Source: Sporolactobacillus putidus (GTDB lineage: Bacteria; Bacillota; Bacilli; Bacillales; Sporolactobacillaceae). From it: 64,000 nucleotides of DNA. Made by a program: the position numbers and the translations under genes. Below the pieces are notes generated by a model. It worked only from the letters and a program-made list of their open reading frames with translations, made no database searches and was not told where the DNA came from. Positions 47,456 to 57,179 of this stretch are shown here, piece after piece. The DNA is taken from contig NZ_BMOK01000002.1 of assembly GCF_014647035.1 (NCBI RefSeq), forward strand, positions 331,382-395,381, read 5' to 3'. The stretch's first letter is position 1, and each line of letters opens with the position of its first letter.

Positions 47456-47472
47456 TGTTACAAAACTGTAAT
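47456..47472 (+). promoter_or_regulatory. WalR-like box upstream of the 3D-domain wall protein
   Basis: TGTTAC-AAAAC-TGTAAT matches the WalR (YycF) consensus TGTWAH-N5-TGTWAH at every position. It lies about 100 bp before the start codon. TTGACA is seen at 47428-47433 but its -10 is poor. The rest of 47201-47572 shows no gene. Confidence 0.65.
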
Positions 47473-47572
47473 CTTGCTTAAACACGGATGAGATATTCAA
47501 CGCTTACAATTACCAATGGATGTGAATCATTGCCTTTCAGACATGGTTTGCACAATTAAGGAGGTTACATTT

Positions 47573-48505
47573 ATGAATATCATTAAAAGGCTGACGGCGG
47601 TGACCAGCCTCACGGTGTGCATCGGTGTCCTGGCACCAACGACCATCGTATTGGCCAAGACGAGCAGTACAAATGATAGTCACACGATGAAAACCGAAAG
47701 TTCCGGATCAGCAGCTGTAGGATTTGCCGTAAAGGTTCCTCAGAAGCAATCAGACAGAATTGACATCAATGGTATACTCGGAAACAATTCGCTCCGCGAA
47801 GGGGACAGAAATCCTTCCGTCGCCAAGCTTCAAGAAGAGCTGAAACAACTTGGCTATTATCATGGCGAGATAAACGGAGTATTCGGAGATCTAACACTTA
47901 AAGCAGTTGACACCTTTCAGGCAGATCATAGTCTATCAGGCAGCGGTGTGGCGGATTCTGAGACGACGGCTTTGCTTTACAATGTCTCTTACCATCAGGC
48001 CCAGCTAAAGGCAGCGCAGGCCAAAGCCGCTGAGATGGCACAGCAGGAAAAAATGGCGGCTGAAGAAAAGGCCCGCCAGGCTGCCGAGCAGGCGGCCAGT
48101 GAGCAGCGTCAGGCGCCGCCGGCTCCGGCGGCATCCCCAGCACCGACGGCACCTCAGAATCCGACAGTCCAAACTGTGACCTACACGCCAAATACTGTGG
48201 CACAGCCGGCTCCGGCTCCGGCGCCAACGGGCAACACACTGACAGTCGTCGCCACAGGCTATGCGCTTAATGGCATAACGGCAACCGGCATGGATCTGGG
48301 CAGCAATCCGGGCGCGAAAGTCATTGCCGTCGATCCTTCCGTCATCCCTCTCGGTTCCAAAGTCGTTATACCGGGCTATGGCACATACATCGCAGCAGAT
48401 ACAGGAGGAAGCATTAGCGGTAATCGGATTGACATACATTTCCAGACAAAAGACGCGGCGCTCGCTTTTGGGGTGAGAACCCTGACGGTTACCGTTATTC
48501 ATTGA
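47573..48505 (+). CDS. Secreted peptidoglycan-binding/3D-domain protein (YocH/YuiC-like)
   Basis: The 310-residue exported protein has a signal peptide (about 1-28, ending VLA), a peptidoglycan-binding type 1 domain (REGDRNPSVAKLQEEL, YYHGEINGVFGDLTLKAV, about 75-140), an Ala/Gln/Pro-rich linker (about 145-220) and a C-terminal 3D domain with the Asp triad in VDPSVIPLGS, AADTGG and RIDIHF. This domain cleaves glycan strands as a lytic transglycosylase in MltA-like enzymes. It starts at the ATG behind AAGGAGG. A WalR-like box upstream fits control by wall stress, as for B. subtilis yocH. Confidence 0.87.
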   Translation: MNIIKRLTAVTSLTVCIGVLAPTTIVLAKTSSTNDSHTMKTESSGSAAVGFAVKVPQKQSDRIDINGILGNNSLREGDRNPSVAKLQEELKQLGYYHGEINGVFGDLTLKAVDTFQADHSLSGSGVADSETTALLYNVSYHQAQLKAAQAKAAEMAQQEKMAAEEKARQAAEQAASEQRQAPPAPAASPAPTAPQNPTVQTVTYTPNTVAQPAPAPAPTGNTLTVVATGYALNGITATGMDLGSNPGAKVIAVDPSVIPLGSKVVIPGYGTYIAADTGGSISGNRIDIHFQTKDAALAFGVRTLTVTVIH

Positions 48506-48513
48506 CCGCACGG

Positions 48514-48558
48514 TTAAAAACCATCGATGAACACAATCGTTCATCGATGGTTTTTTTA
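48514..48558 (+). terminator. Terminator after the 3D-domain gene
   Basis: AAACCATCGATGAAC pairs with GTTCATCGATGGTTT, followed by a T run. Confidence 0.93.
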
Positions 48559-48757
48559 TATTCATATACCGCTTATCATGACTTCGAAGCACGTCTGTTT
48601 TTTGAGGATATACGTATGCCGGCGAAAGAACACCCCGCCGGCATGCCGTGCCTATTCAAGTTTGCGTATCAGGCTCTGAACGATAAGCAAAAGATTTTTC
48701 TATCCGGTCTTTTCAACGTTTTAAAACAACCGTCCTAATTTTCTGTCCACACGCATT

Positions 48758-49858
48758 TTATTTATCAATCCGATACTGGATTTTCTGCTTTTCATTGTAT
48801 TTTTCAATGCCGAGACTGATCAGCTTTTCAATCAAATCACGGTAGGAAATCCCGGTATGCTGCCACAGCAGGGGGAACATGCTGAATTGGGTAAAGCCCG
48901 GCATCGTGTTCACCTCATTCAGGATGACACGATTGTCCCCTTCCCGTACAAAAACATCAACCCTGGCAAGGCCGGACAGATTCAGTGCGGTAAAAGCTTT
49001 TTTCGCAACGTCTTCCAGTTCTGCCCTGACTTTTTCCGGCAGATCGGCCGGAATAATCAGTGTGCTCTTTCCTTCCTGGTACTTCGACTGGTAGTCATAG
49101 AAATCCGCGTCACCGGTCTTGATTTCTCCTGGGACGGAAACCGAGAGCTTGTGATTGCCGATTACGCCGATTTCCACTTCGCGCCCGTTGACTTTTTCTT
49201 CGACAATCACTTTTGTATCAAACCGGAAAGCCTTAGTGATCGCGGCGGAAAGATCGGTTTCACTGAGGCACTGGCTGATGCCGACACTGGATCCGCAATT
49301 GGCGGGTTTCACAAAACACGGATAACCGATCAAGTTTTTGACCTGAAGAATGACCGACGGAGCATCGTTTTCCCAATCGAAACGGGGCACAGACAAATAG
49401 TTGGGTCCCTGTATTCCATGCGCCGTAAACACATCCTTCATCAGCACTTTATCCATGCCGACACTGGATCCCGAGACGCCGGAACCGACATACGCGATGT
49501 TCAGCAATTCAAAGAGTCCCTGTACCGTTCCGTCTTCACCGTTAGGCCCGTGCAGCAGCGGAAACACGATATCGGGCCTGTTATTGACAGCAGAAGGTGC
49601 GGAAGGAGCCAGCCAGTGCTCTGCGCGCGTTTCGAGAGCCCTGTCTTCCTTAAGCAGCAGCTGATCCTTATAGTCCAGCTTCTTCTTAATCTCGGGGCCT
49701 GCGATCCACTGTCCGTCCTGCTGAATATAGACGGGAAGCACTCTATATTTTTCCAGATCCATAGCGTTTATTACCGAATAAGCAGTTAAGAGCGAAATTT
49801 CATATTCCGTTGATCTGCCGCCGTAAAGCACGGCGACTGTTTTTTTTTCACTTGTCAT
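48758..49858 (-). CDS. ddl: D-alanine--D-alanine ligase
   Basis: Ddl joins two D-Ala with ATP for the peptidoglycan stem. The 366-residue ATP-grasp enzyme shows AVLYGGRSTEYEIS, FPLLHGPNGEDGTVQG, GYPCFVKPANCGSSVGIS, VEEKVNGREVEIGVIG and VILNEVNTMPGFTQFSMFP. The omega-loop reads FYDYQSKY with Tyr where depsipeptide (D-Ala-D-Lac) ligases have Phe, so a normal, vancomycin-sensitive dipeptide is expected. The ATG follows GAGGAAATCAGG. No murF lies next to it. Confidence 0.93.
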   Translation of the reverse strand: MTSEKKTVAVLYGGRSTEYEISLLTAYSVINAMDLEKYRVLPVYIQQDGQWIAGPEIKKKLDYKDQLLLKEDRALETRAEHWLAPSAPSAVNNRPDIVFPLLHGPNGEDGTVQGLFELLNIAYVGSGVSGSSVGMDKVLMKDVFTAHGIQGPNYLSVPRFDWENDAPSVILQVKNLIGYPCFVKPANCGSSVGISQCLSETDLSAAITKAFRFDTKVIVEEKVNGREVEIGVIGNHKLSVSVPGEIKTGDADFYDYQSKYQEGKSTLIIPADLPEKVRAELEDVAKKAFTALNLSGLARVDVFVREGDNRVILNEVNTMPGFTQFSMFPLLWQHTGISYRDLIEKLISLGIEKYNEKQKIQYRIDK

Positions 49859-49909
49859 CCTGATTTCCTCAATTCTCTTTCTTTTTCTTTTTGCTTAGTT
49901 ATGTTAAAA

Positions 49910-50045
49910 CTCAATGTTGATTGAGCGGAAGGTGGCGGACTCCTGCGGGAACAGCGAGGGGGCAAGACCCACAGCGAAGTACCCGAGCGAGGAGGCTCAC
50001 GGATTGCCCGCGGAAAGCGAGCGCATGGGGCGAAAATCAACAGAT
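49910..50045 (+). repeat. GC-rich dispersed Bacillaceae-type intergenic repeat
   Basis: The segment carries blocks that I recall from a common dispersed repeat of Bacillaceae genomes: GAGCGGAAGGTGGCGGAC, TCCTGCGGGA, GAGGAGGCTCACGG, CCGCGGAAAGCGAGCG and a terminal GCGAAAATCAAC. Internal complementary blocks (CTCCTGCGGG with CCCGCGG) suggest that it folds. It sits between ddl and the M48 protease gene. The origin and function are unknown to me. The rest of the gap to 50247 is featureless. Confidence 0.65.
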
Positions 50046-50247
50046 ATGTTTAACAGAGCCCTTTGCTCAAAAACTTCCGGACAAAAATTCGGCGGCACGA
50101 CGTTCTTTATGTTCCGGTACGAATCAGCCGTCTTTTTTAGTTTAGCACAAATGGGCAGGGTGGGAAGACTTCTTTAAGAAGAAAAAAAAGGCAAAAATTT
50201 TTGACCGCGCGATCATTTTCCGGTTCGCTCATCCCGCCTCGAATCAC

Positions 50248-51507
50248 TCATTTTTTCAACTTCACATGCTCCAGAAAGTTAATCCGGTCGAGCATGGTCG
50301 GATGATCATACTGCACGAATTTTACCAGTGCCGGAGGATTAATTTCGCCAAGACTTGCCGCCGAAATCTTTTGAAATGAGGAAATCGCCGCTTTTCGATT
50401 TTGCGTCATTTGAATGGCGTAGACATCGGCCGCATGCTCGAATTGACGCGAAACGGCGTTCTGAACTGGTTCGCCGGCGAAAGAAAGGAACGAAAACAGC
50501 AGCAAGACAAGGGGCAGTGCCGCCAAATCGCCCGGATGCGCAAGATTCAGGCTTGGACCCCAGCGCTGAACGGTCCAAAGGAGACCTTTAGCGGCAAGAA
50601 AAAGACCGATGAATAGCCCGGCCAGCGCGGCAACGGTTCCCCAGATAATATGATGCATCACATAATGGCCCATTTCATGAGCCATGATAAACAGCACCTC
50701 GGGCCGGCTGAGCCTCTGAACGGTCGTGTCCCAGAGAACAATCCTCAGATGAGAGCCAACTCCGTTAACATAGGCGTTCATCGCATTTGTCTGGCTGGAC
50801 ATATCCACTTCAAAAACATTGTTCGCCGGAATTCCCGCACTCGATGCAAGATGAAGAATCTCGCTTTTCAGTTCGCCGTCCTGCAAACTTTGAAAATGAT
50901 TATAAAGCGGATCGATCACAACCGGCTGCAGGTAGAGGATAAACACGATAAAGGGTACGGACAGAAGCCAGACCGGCAGCCACCAGCTTCGCGGGTTTCT
51001 GCGGATAAAAAAGAAAACAGCGGTAAGTGTGATGAACGAAATCAGGCCATCGACCGCGAAAGTAATGCCCTGATTCTTGATCCAGTCCGAAAAATGCTGA
51101 ACAGAGATCCCGTAATGAAGGGACAGCTGGTATTCGGCGAAATTTATCGGGAAAAAGACGGCGGCGGAAATCAGCGACAACACCGCAAAGCAAACAAATA
51201 TCCGAACAAGAAATAGTGAGGACAGCTGCTCCGAACGCCGTCTCAGCCATTGTGAAAAACCCGAAATCAGCACAAACAGATAAACAGCCCATTCAAGCGG
51301 AATGGAAGCAAAAGACAAGAAATGACGCCAGGCATTGTAATCTGCGCTTTCGGCAAGCTGACGCCCGGTCATGAACTGTGAGGGATCAGCCGGGGTTCCT
51401 TTGATGCCGGGCGGAAGACCGGATTTCGACCAGACAAAGAAATAGCCGGCCATAATCACAATATAAATGAAGTAAAATACAATAAAGCCCCAGGCAGCTT
51501 TTCTCAA
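50248..51507 (-). CDS. yhfN: M48-family integral membrane metalloprotease (YhfN-like)
   Basis: This 419-residue membrane zinc protease resembles CAAX prenyl protease 1/Ste24. The zinc site HEMGHYVMHH (His277, Glu278, His281) and the downstream ligand region SRQFEHAADVYAI are present, with about six to seven helices before and after. B. subtilis YhfN is of the same length and lies near lplJ, as here. It starts with TTG behind a full AAGGAGG. Substrates are unknown, since bacteria lack prenylated CAAX proteins. Confidence 0.86.
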   Translation of the reverse strand: MRKAAWGFIVFYFIYIVIMAGYFFVWSKSGLPPGIKGTPADPSQFMTGRQLAESADYNAWRHFLSFASIPLEWAVYLFVLISGFSQWLRRRSEQLSSLFLVRIFVCFAVLSLISAAVFFPINFAEYQLSLHYGISVQHFSDWIKNQGITFAVDGLISFITLTAVFFFIRRNPRSWWLPVWLLSVPFIVFILYLQPVVIDPLYNHFQSLQDGELKSEILHLASSAGIPANNVFEVDMSSQTNAMNAYVNGVGSHLRIVLWDTTVQRLSRPEVLFIMAHEMGHYVMHHIIWGTVAALAGLFIGLFLAAKGLLWTVQRWGPSLNLAHPGDLAALPLVLLLFSFLSFAGEPVQNAVSRQFEHAADVYAIQMTQNRKAAISSFQKISAASLGEINPPALVKFVQYDHPTMLDRINFLEHVKLKK

Positions 51508-51724
51508 AAGGAATCCTCCTTTTCAACCATACAAAGATTCAGCCGCCCTCAGGCGCTGACGGACCGGCTATTCTTAATTTAGTTTTCCACCCCTGAATTT
51601 AGAACAAGCACTCTTTTTTAAAAGCTATGTCCAAAAACCGGACTTTTTTCTTTTGGTGCACGGCCCCCCCTCCACGGCAGTGCGCACCGACTGCCACGCA
51701 AAAAAGCGCCGGTCTCTTGGATTG

Positions 51725-52714
51725 TCAGAACATCAGAGAAATCAATTCATCAAACCCGATTTTGCCGAAATACTGATGGACATCGATTGTCTTCAACTGA
51801 TCGGCAACAGCGTCTTTTTCGTATTTGACGCCGGTCAGGAGACGCTCAACTTCGTTCACATCTCCCGTGCCAAAGAAATCCCCGAAGATCGTGATATGGT
51901 CAATGTATCCTTTTTTGACAACGAGACGGACATCCACCCGGCCTCCTGAAAAGCGTTTGGCCTTTCTGACATTGAATGCCGGCGACTTTCCGAATACCCA
52001 GTCCCAGTTCCGATAGCGATTTTTCGCGAGGGAGATAATTTGGATCCAGTCTTCATCCGTGATGGTGTATTCCGGTATCTTATCGTCGCCTTCAAATAGG
52101 TAATGCAGAAGCGTTTCCCGGAATTGCCGGATATCCATATCTTCTCTCAGATGCTCGCGAATATTGGTTACTCGGCTGCGTACCGATTTTATCCCTTTCG
52201 ATTCATATTTTTCAGCATCCGGATTTAATGCAAGCGAGACATTGTCCAGATTCACGTCAAAAAGGAGAGTGCCATGGCTGAATATTCGGCCTTTCGTTAC
52301 GAATTGCGCGTTTCCGGATATTTTCTTCCCGCCCACGGTCAGGTCGTTTCGACCTTCAAGCCTAGCATCGACACCGAGATGTTTCAGCGCCCGGATGACC
52401 GGTTCGGTAAACTTGCGGTAGTTATTGAAACTGTCACCGTCGTCCCTGGCTATGAAGCTGAAACTGAGATTGCCGGGATCATTATAGACTGCCCCGCCGC
52501 CGGACAGGCGACGGGTCACGGTGACGTCATGAGAACGAATATAATCCATATTTACCTCTTCAACCGTGTTCTGATTGCGCCCGACGATCACGGTCGGCGT
52601 CATCCGGTAAAACATCAAATAAGTCTCATCTCTGTCCAAATGAGTCAGCGCAAATTCCTCAAGTGCGAAATTCAGGGTCTGATCAAGAATATCGCGATTA
52701 TTAATGTATTTCAT
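51725..52714 (-). CDS. lplJ: Lipoate--protein ligase
   Basis: The 329-residue enzyme adenylates free lipoate and transfers it to E2 subunits and GcvH. It shows RRLSGGGAVYNDPGNLSFSF, GRNDLTVGGKKISGNAQ (catalytic Lys) and HGTLLFDVNL, plus the C-terminal accessory domain. It matches B. subtilis LplJ (331 residues). Two ATGs are adjacent (52717, 52714); I chose the second. It lies next to yhfN as in B. subtilis. Confidence 0.93.
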   Translation of the reverse strand: MKYINNRDILDQTLNFALEEFALTHLDRDETYLMFYRMTPTVIVGRNQNTVEEVNMDYIRSHDVTVTRRLSGGGAVYNDPGNLSFSFIARDDGDSFNNYRKFTEPVIRALKHLGVDARLEGRNDLTVGGKKISGNAQFVTKGRIFSHGTLLFDVNLDNVSLALNPDAEKYESKGIKSVRSRVTNIREHLREDMDIRQFRETLLHYLFEGDDKIPEYTITDEDWIQIISLAKNRYRNWDWVFGKSPAFNVRKAKRFSGGRVDVRLVVKKGYIDHITIFGDFFGTGDVNEVERLLTGVKYEKDAVADQLKTIDVHQYFGKIGFDELISLMF

Positions 52715-52996
52715 CATTCTGTCCCCTTCCTAACGGCCAGGCATCACTCTTTTTCTTCTATAATCTTAAAACGGTTCCACCATTTCGTCTAGGACGACGT
52801 CCGATCAGCGGCATTGGCCTGACTGAATCTCTGTTTTGCTGAAAGTCTCTTTGCAAACGGAATGATGCCGGATCAATCAGTTCTTTGCAAGAAAACCATT
52901 TTTACGCTAAGCTAAACACGTTGATTGTTTTCTATCCGTTTTTTCCATAAAAACAAGAAAAAATGTTCATCATGATCATTGTCTGGAGGATGAAAA

Positions 52997-53647
52997 ATGA
53001 AAACGATTTATCTCGTCAGGCATGGACGAACGCTTTTCAACGAATTGAATAAGGTACAGGGGTGCTCCGATTCACCGCTCACTGAAACGGGAGAGCGCCG
53101 GGCCGCCGAATTAGGCGCCGTTTTTAAGAAAGAAGGCATCACCTTTGACGCCGCATTCACGAGCGATCTCGGGAGAGCAAGACAAACGGCGAAAATCGTT
53201 TTGTCACACTCGGCAAGTCCCGATGCTCCCCTGGTTGAAACAGCCGACCTGAGAGAAGTCAGTTTCGGTATGTTCGAAGGGGGCCCGAACGATCTGATGT
53301 GGCGGCGGGCAAGCGAGGCAATGGAGAATCTTGTGATCACCGGAGATTCACCGGATGAATTAAAAATTCAAGGTTTAGATGCACTAAAAAAGCTGGATAC
53401 CGTAGGTCTTGCGGAAAATTATGATGACGTCGGAAATCGAATCAACAGAGTTCTGGATCTGTTTGCCGGCTCAGAAGAGTCCAGCCTTCTCGCCGTCAGC
53501 CACGGCCTGTTCATCAACTGCCTGATCTATTCTCTCTCAAATCGGGAAAGCCATGTTTCATACATCCCGAATACGAGCGTTACAAAACTCGTGTACGATA
53601 ATGGTACGTTTACCATCAGCTACATTGGACAGATTGAAAATCTTTAA
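52997..53647 (+). CDS. Histidine phosphatase superfamily protein (phosphoglycerate mutase-like)
   Basis: The 216-residue cytoplasmic protein has the phospho-His motif LVRHGRTLFN, the second Arg in TSDLGRARQTA, the acid LREVSFGMFEGG and the C-terminal His in LAVSHGLFIN. The substrate is uncertain; similar Bacillus proteins (YhfR, PhoE) are broad phosphatases. The ATG follows TGGAGG at 7 bp. It is convergent with yhgE and ended by a terminator. Confidence 0.85.
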   Translation: MKTIYLVRHGRTLFNELNKVQGCSDSPLTETGERRAAELGAVFKKEGITFDAAFTSDLGRARQTAKIVLSHSASPDAPLVETADLREVSFGMFEGGPNDLMWRRASEAMENLVITGDSPDELKIQGLDALKKLDTVGLAENYDDVGNRINRVLDLFAGSEESSLLAVSHGLFINCLIYSLSNRESHVSYIPNTSVTKLVYDNGTFTISYIGQIENL

Positions 53648-53675
53648 TCTATCAGCCGATTTAAGCCGAAAGCCA

Positions 53676-53728
53676 TGCAAAAAAGCCGCCAGACGGGTCA
53701 TTTTGAACCCATCAGGCGGCTTTTTTCT
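53676..53728. terminator. Bidirectional terminator
   Basis: AAAAAAGCCGCC...GGGT and ACCC...GGCGGCTTTTTT arms separate the convergent phosphatase and yhgE genes. Confidence 0.92.
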
Positions 53729-53742
53729 GAACCATTTCAGCT

Positions 53743-56283
53743 TTAGGATTCAGCGGTAACATCCTGATGCGGGACGGCCGGCTTCGGCGCCCTGTTGTTC
53801 AGATGGAATTTAATCGTGAAGCTGATCATGCTCAGCACAAGAGCCAGTGCCAGAAATCCGGTCAGAACAAGTGCGTTCTGCGCGAGCATGGCCTGCTGGT
53901 GGCCGTCAATGATATTTCTGAAACCGGCAACACTGTAGGTCATCGGGAGGACTTGCCCAACAGGCTGAATCAGACTCGGAATCAGCTGGACAGCATACGC
54001 TCCTCCACAGGTGACCAGCTGCAGGATCAGCATGATCAACGCGATGAAGCGGCCGATATTGTCAAACGTCCCGGCAAGAAAGACGATGATCGCCATAAAC
54101 GTCACACTGGCCAGCATGGTAAATCCGACGAATGTCCACGGGGCTGACACGCTGAGCCCAAGCCCCTTAAGGACTGCAAAATCGACAAGAAGCGAATTGC
54201 CGATACCCATGATCACGGTGATGAAAAATTTGCTCAGTGCAATGGCCGCTCCGTTTGTGGAAAGACCGGCCGGCCGGCCGAGGTCATATACGATCGTCAG
54301 CAGCAATGCACCGATAAAAAGCCCGAGAGAGATGAAATAAGGTGCAAAGCCTGATCCGAATGTGCTGACCGACTGATGCGTGCCGTCAATCGCCGTAACC
54401 GGCTGTGAAAATTTAACGGCATGCGCGTTATTCGTCGGCGTGCCGGCCAACTGCTGATGGGCGCCAGCCAGACTGCCGCTCAGCTTCGCATTTCCGTCAG
54501 AAATTTTCTGAGCCCCGGCGGACAGTTTTCCGGTACCCGATTGCAACTGTGCTGTTCCGCCGGCTAATTGCCCGGCACCGCTTGCCAGAGATTTAGCGCC
54601 ATTTGCCAAAGTGCCCGTACTGCCGGCCAGTGTCGACGCCCCACTTGCCAAGCCGGCAGAGTTGCTGTTCAGCTGATTTAATCCGCCGTTTAACGTCTGG
54701 GCACCCTGAGCGGCCTGATTGATACTTGAAATAATAAACGGAATACCGTTGCTTCCAGCCAGCTGAGCCGTTCCGCCGGCCAGCTGCCCGGCAGCCGATT
54801 CAAGCGTCTGGCCTGTTTTCGGATCTTTTTGCTGCAGGCTGACCGCAATACCGCCCTTAATTTGTGAAGCCGTATTTGCGGCCGTTTCCTGCGCGACTTG
54901 CTGAGCTGTCGCAAAGGCAGTTTGTCCTATGGTATTTTCCGCCGAACTCTGTAAGCTTCCTGCAATTGTTGGCGTACTGCTTGAAATGGCGCTGTTAATG
55001 GTTGAAACAGTCTGACCCGCGACTCCGGCGGATAATTGATTCAACTGTGACTTTGTTTGCGGATCAGCCAAAATTCCCTGAGCGAGAGCATTTGCCTGTA
55101 CTGGCGTCAAAGTAGGGTTAGCCTTTTGAATGGCTGCCACGAGCAATGGTTCCAGGTTTGTCGGTAAACTTGAATTTAAAGACTGACTGATTGAACCCTG
55201 CGATTGTGTCACAGATTGAGTGATACCTGCAACAATCCCGTTTGCAGCAGTTTCTGATTGACCTTTAAGATCACCCGCTTGCGCGACAGCGTTATTTTCA
55301 ATAGCTGTCTGGCTGTTCACAACCTGCTGCTTTGCCGCTTCCCCGATCGCAGCCGGATTAATGGAGCCGTTGATCTGTTCCGGCAATCCTTGAATCATCG
55401 AATAAAATTCCTGCATACCGCTGTTCAGGCTGCTGATATTTGTACCCAGGTTCTGCTGACGGATACCGTTATTCAACTGGTTCAGGCCCGATGATAATTG
55501 AGTGGCCCCCGGCGCAATCTGGCTGCTCACGGCACCCGTATACTGCTGAACTCCGGCATTTAAAGCTTTGGCCCCGTTATTCAGATCGGAAGCGCCGCTC
55601 GCGAGTTTCCCTGATCCGTCAGTAAACTGATTCACACCGTCCATCAGATGCTTAAAACCGTTTTTTAATTGATTCAGAGCATCGACTTCCTGACTGCTGC
55701 CCTTCGCAAGATTCTTCGATCCCTTTGCAGCATCGCTCAGACCGTGTGAAAGCTTATCCAGCTGGAAATACATGGACTGAGCATACAATTTTGTGATTTG
55801 AGCCGACACACCCGATTTCAGCTCAGTCAGCCCGGTCCCGGCCATTTTTGAAGCGACAAAATTATAATCGGCATTGACCTTGTAGTACAGGTTGGCCGGT
55901 TTAACGACTTGATCTGTCAGTGTCATGGCATTTTTTGAAAAATTCTCCGGTATGCGGACAACCATGAAGTAGCGATTGTTATTAAACCCGTCATTCGCCT
56001 TCTGATCGCTGACAAATTGCCAGTCGAAATTATTGTTTTTTTTCAGTCCCGCCACCAGATCATTGCCTGCATTCAGGCGCTTTCCGTCAATGGTTGTACC
56101 CTGATCCTGATTAACGACGGCAACGGGCAGATGCCCGGTCATCCCGTAAGCATTCCAGAATGCGTAGAGAAACATTCCCGCATAAAGAAGCGGGATGCAC
56201 ATGACAGCGAGCATAAAAATAATATTTTTTGGCTTACTGACAATGGCCTTTCCTTCTTCCCAGATTAAATGAAAAACATTCAT
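53743..56283 (-). CDS. yhgE: YhgE/Pip-family membrane protein
   Basis: The 846-residue protein has an N-terminal helix (IIFMLAVMCIPLLYAGMFLYAFW), a very long exported domain with repeated Gly/Ala/Ser/Leu heptads (LASGASDLNNGAKAL, LANGAKSLASGAGQL, LSAGAQKISDG) and about five C-terminal helices of the ABC-2 permease type. This is the plan of YhgE and the phage-infection protein Pip; related YukD/EsaA-like proteins belong to type VII secretion. I chose the ATG at 56283 behind AAAAGGGTG. It lies downstream of its probable TetR regulator, as in B. subtilis (yhgD-yhgE). Confidence 0.87.
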   Translation of the reverse strand: MNVFHLIWEEGKAIVSKPKNIIFMLAVMCIPLLYAGMFLYAFWNAYGMTGHLPVAVVNQDQGTTIDGKRLNAGNDLVAGLKKNNNFDWQFVSDQKANDGFNNNRYFMVVRIPENFSKNAMTLTDQVVKPANLYYKVNADYNFVASKMAGTGLTELKSGVSAQITKLYAQSMYFQLDKLSHGLSDAAKGSKNLAKGSSQEVDALNQLKNGFKHLMDGVNQFTDGSGKLASGASDLNNGAKALNAGVQQYTGAVSSQIAPGATQLSSGLNQLNNGIRQQNLGTNISSLNSGMQEFYSMIQGLPEQINGSINPAAIGEAAKQQVVNSQTAIENNAVAQAGDLKGQSETAANGIVAGITQSVTQSQGSISQSLNSSLPTNLEPLLVAAIQKANPTLTPVQANALAQGILADPQTKSQLNQLSAGVAGQTVSTINSAISSSTPTIAGSLQSSAENTIGQTAFATAQQVAQETAANTASQIKGGIAVSLQQKDPKTGQTLESAAGQLAGGTAQLAGSNGIPFIISSINQAAQGAQTLNGGLNQLNSNSAGLASGASTLAGSTGTLANGAKSLASGAGQLAGGTAQLQSGTGKLSAGAQKISDGNAKLSGSLAGAHQQLAGTPTNNAHAVKFSQPVTAIDGTHQSVSTFGSGFAPYFISLGLFIGALLLTIVYDLGRPAGLSTNGAAIALSKFFITVIMGIGNSLLVDFAVLKGLGLSVSAPWTFVGFTMLASVTFMAIIVFLAGTFDNIGRFIALIMLILQLVTCGGAYAVQLIPSLIQPVGQVLPMTYSVAGFRNIIDGHQQAMLAQNALVLTGFLALALVLSMISFTIKFHLNNRAPKPAVPHQDVTAES

Positions 56284-56360
56284 GAAGCGAAACACCCTTT
56301 TCTTTGCACCCATAAACTTTTAACCGGCACATTCATTTTATATGTCTGAAGTCAGTCGTA

Positions 56361-56385
56361 ATGACCATATTAGTCATTTGGTCAT
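56361..56385 (-). promoter_or_regulatory. Inverted repeat between tetR and yhgE, candidate operator
   Basis: ATGACCA (56361-56367) and TGGTCAT (56379-56385) form a perfect 7-bp inverted repeat around an internal TAGTCATT. A related sequence, TGAACAAATCAGTCATTT, lies at 57008-57027 upstream of the tetR gene. Both are plausible sites for the TetR-type protein. Confidence 0.5.
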
Positions 56386-56412
56386 TTTGTGCCATAAAAA
56401 AGCATCGGACAA

Positions 56413-56985
56413 TTATTTTCTTAATCCTTTCACCAAATAGAGATCAAACAGGTCTGCAATCTCCTCGCTTGTCAGAGAGTCGTGCCGCTGCTCCCAGTCA
56501 AAGACGAGCGCAATATACAGTTTCAGAATGACAAAAGAGGTGATCTTTGCGTCGCAAGGCTGAATTTCTCCCTTTAGAACCGCATCCTTCACAAAGCCTT
56601 CAAGAAAGAGCAGAATCGCGTCTTCCACATTGGCGAGCGCCTGTTTCGCCTGCATCGTGCCGATTTCTTTGATTTCCTGCGTCAGTTTGATAGTCAGCTG
56701 GTGTTCCTTGCGCAATTCCAGCACATTGTACAGTGCCCGGTGGAGGTTGGTGAAGAAGCTGTCCTCAGGATGAATCGCGTTCAGCGCTACTTTTTTAAGC
56801 TTCTGGATAAACTGATTCATAATCGCATAAAACAATTCCTCCTTATTCTTATAAAAAGTGTAAATTGTCCCCTTGCCGACATTGGCCACACGGGCCACGA
56901 GATCCATTGTCGTAGCCTTGTAGCCGAAAGACGCGAAAGTTCTTTCCGCTGCTTCGGCAATGCTCTCTTTGCGATCGACAACCAT
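56413..56985 (-). CDS. yhgD: TetR-family regulator (YhgD-like)
   Basis: The 190-residue protein has an N-terminal TetR helix-turn-helix (AEAAERTFASFGYKATTMDLVARVANVGKGTIYTFYKNKEEL, described here as residues about 9-50) and a helical ligand domain. It probably represses yhgE and itself through the repeats at 56361-56385 and near 57010. I chose the ATG at 56985; a GTG nine bases upstream is in frame. Gene order matches B. subtilis yhgD-yhgE. Confidence 0.8.
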   Translation of the reverse strand: MVVDRKESIAEAAERTFASFGYKATTMDLVARVANVGKGTIYTFYKNKEELFYAIMNQFIQKLKKVALNAIHPEDSFFTNLHRALYNVLELRKEHQLTIKLTQEIKEIGTMQAKQALANVEDAILLFLEGFVKDAVLKGEIQPCDAKITSFVILKLYIALVFDWEQRHDSLTSEEIADLFDLYLVKGLRK

Positions 56986-57179
56986 TTTTATCACCGATTT
57001 CTGACCGAATGAACAAATCAGTCATTTAGTATTACGTACGTATCTTAACATCATAATAAAGAGCCTGCAAGATAAAAGCACAAATTCGTCAGGCCCTCAA
57101 CATCAGATTTTTATTTTTGCCGAAAGTCGGCGTTTCTCCCCGACTATGTTCCGCAAGAATTCAAAATAAGGAAGGCGAA

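Noticed and set aside
48502..48738. 78-codon plus-strand frame after the 3D-domain gene
   Set aside because: Its beginning lies within the terminator hairpin and it has no ribosome site.
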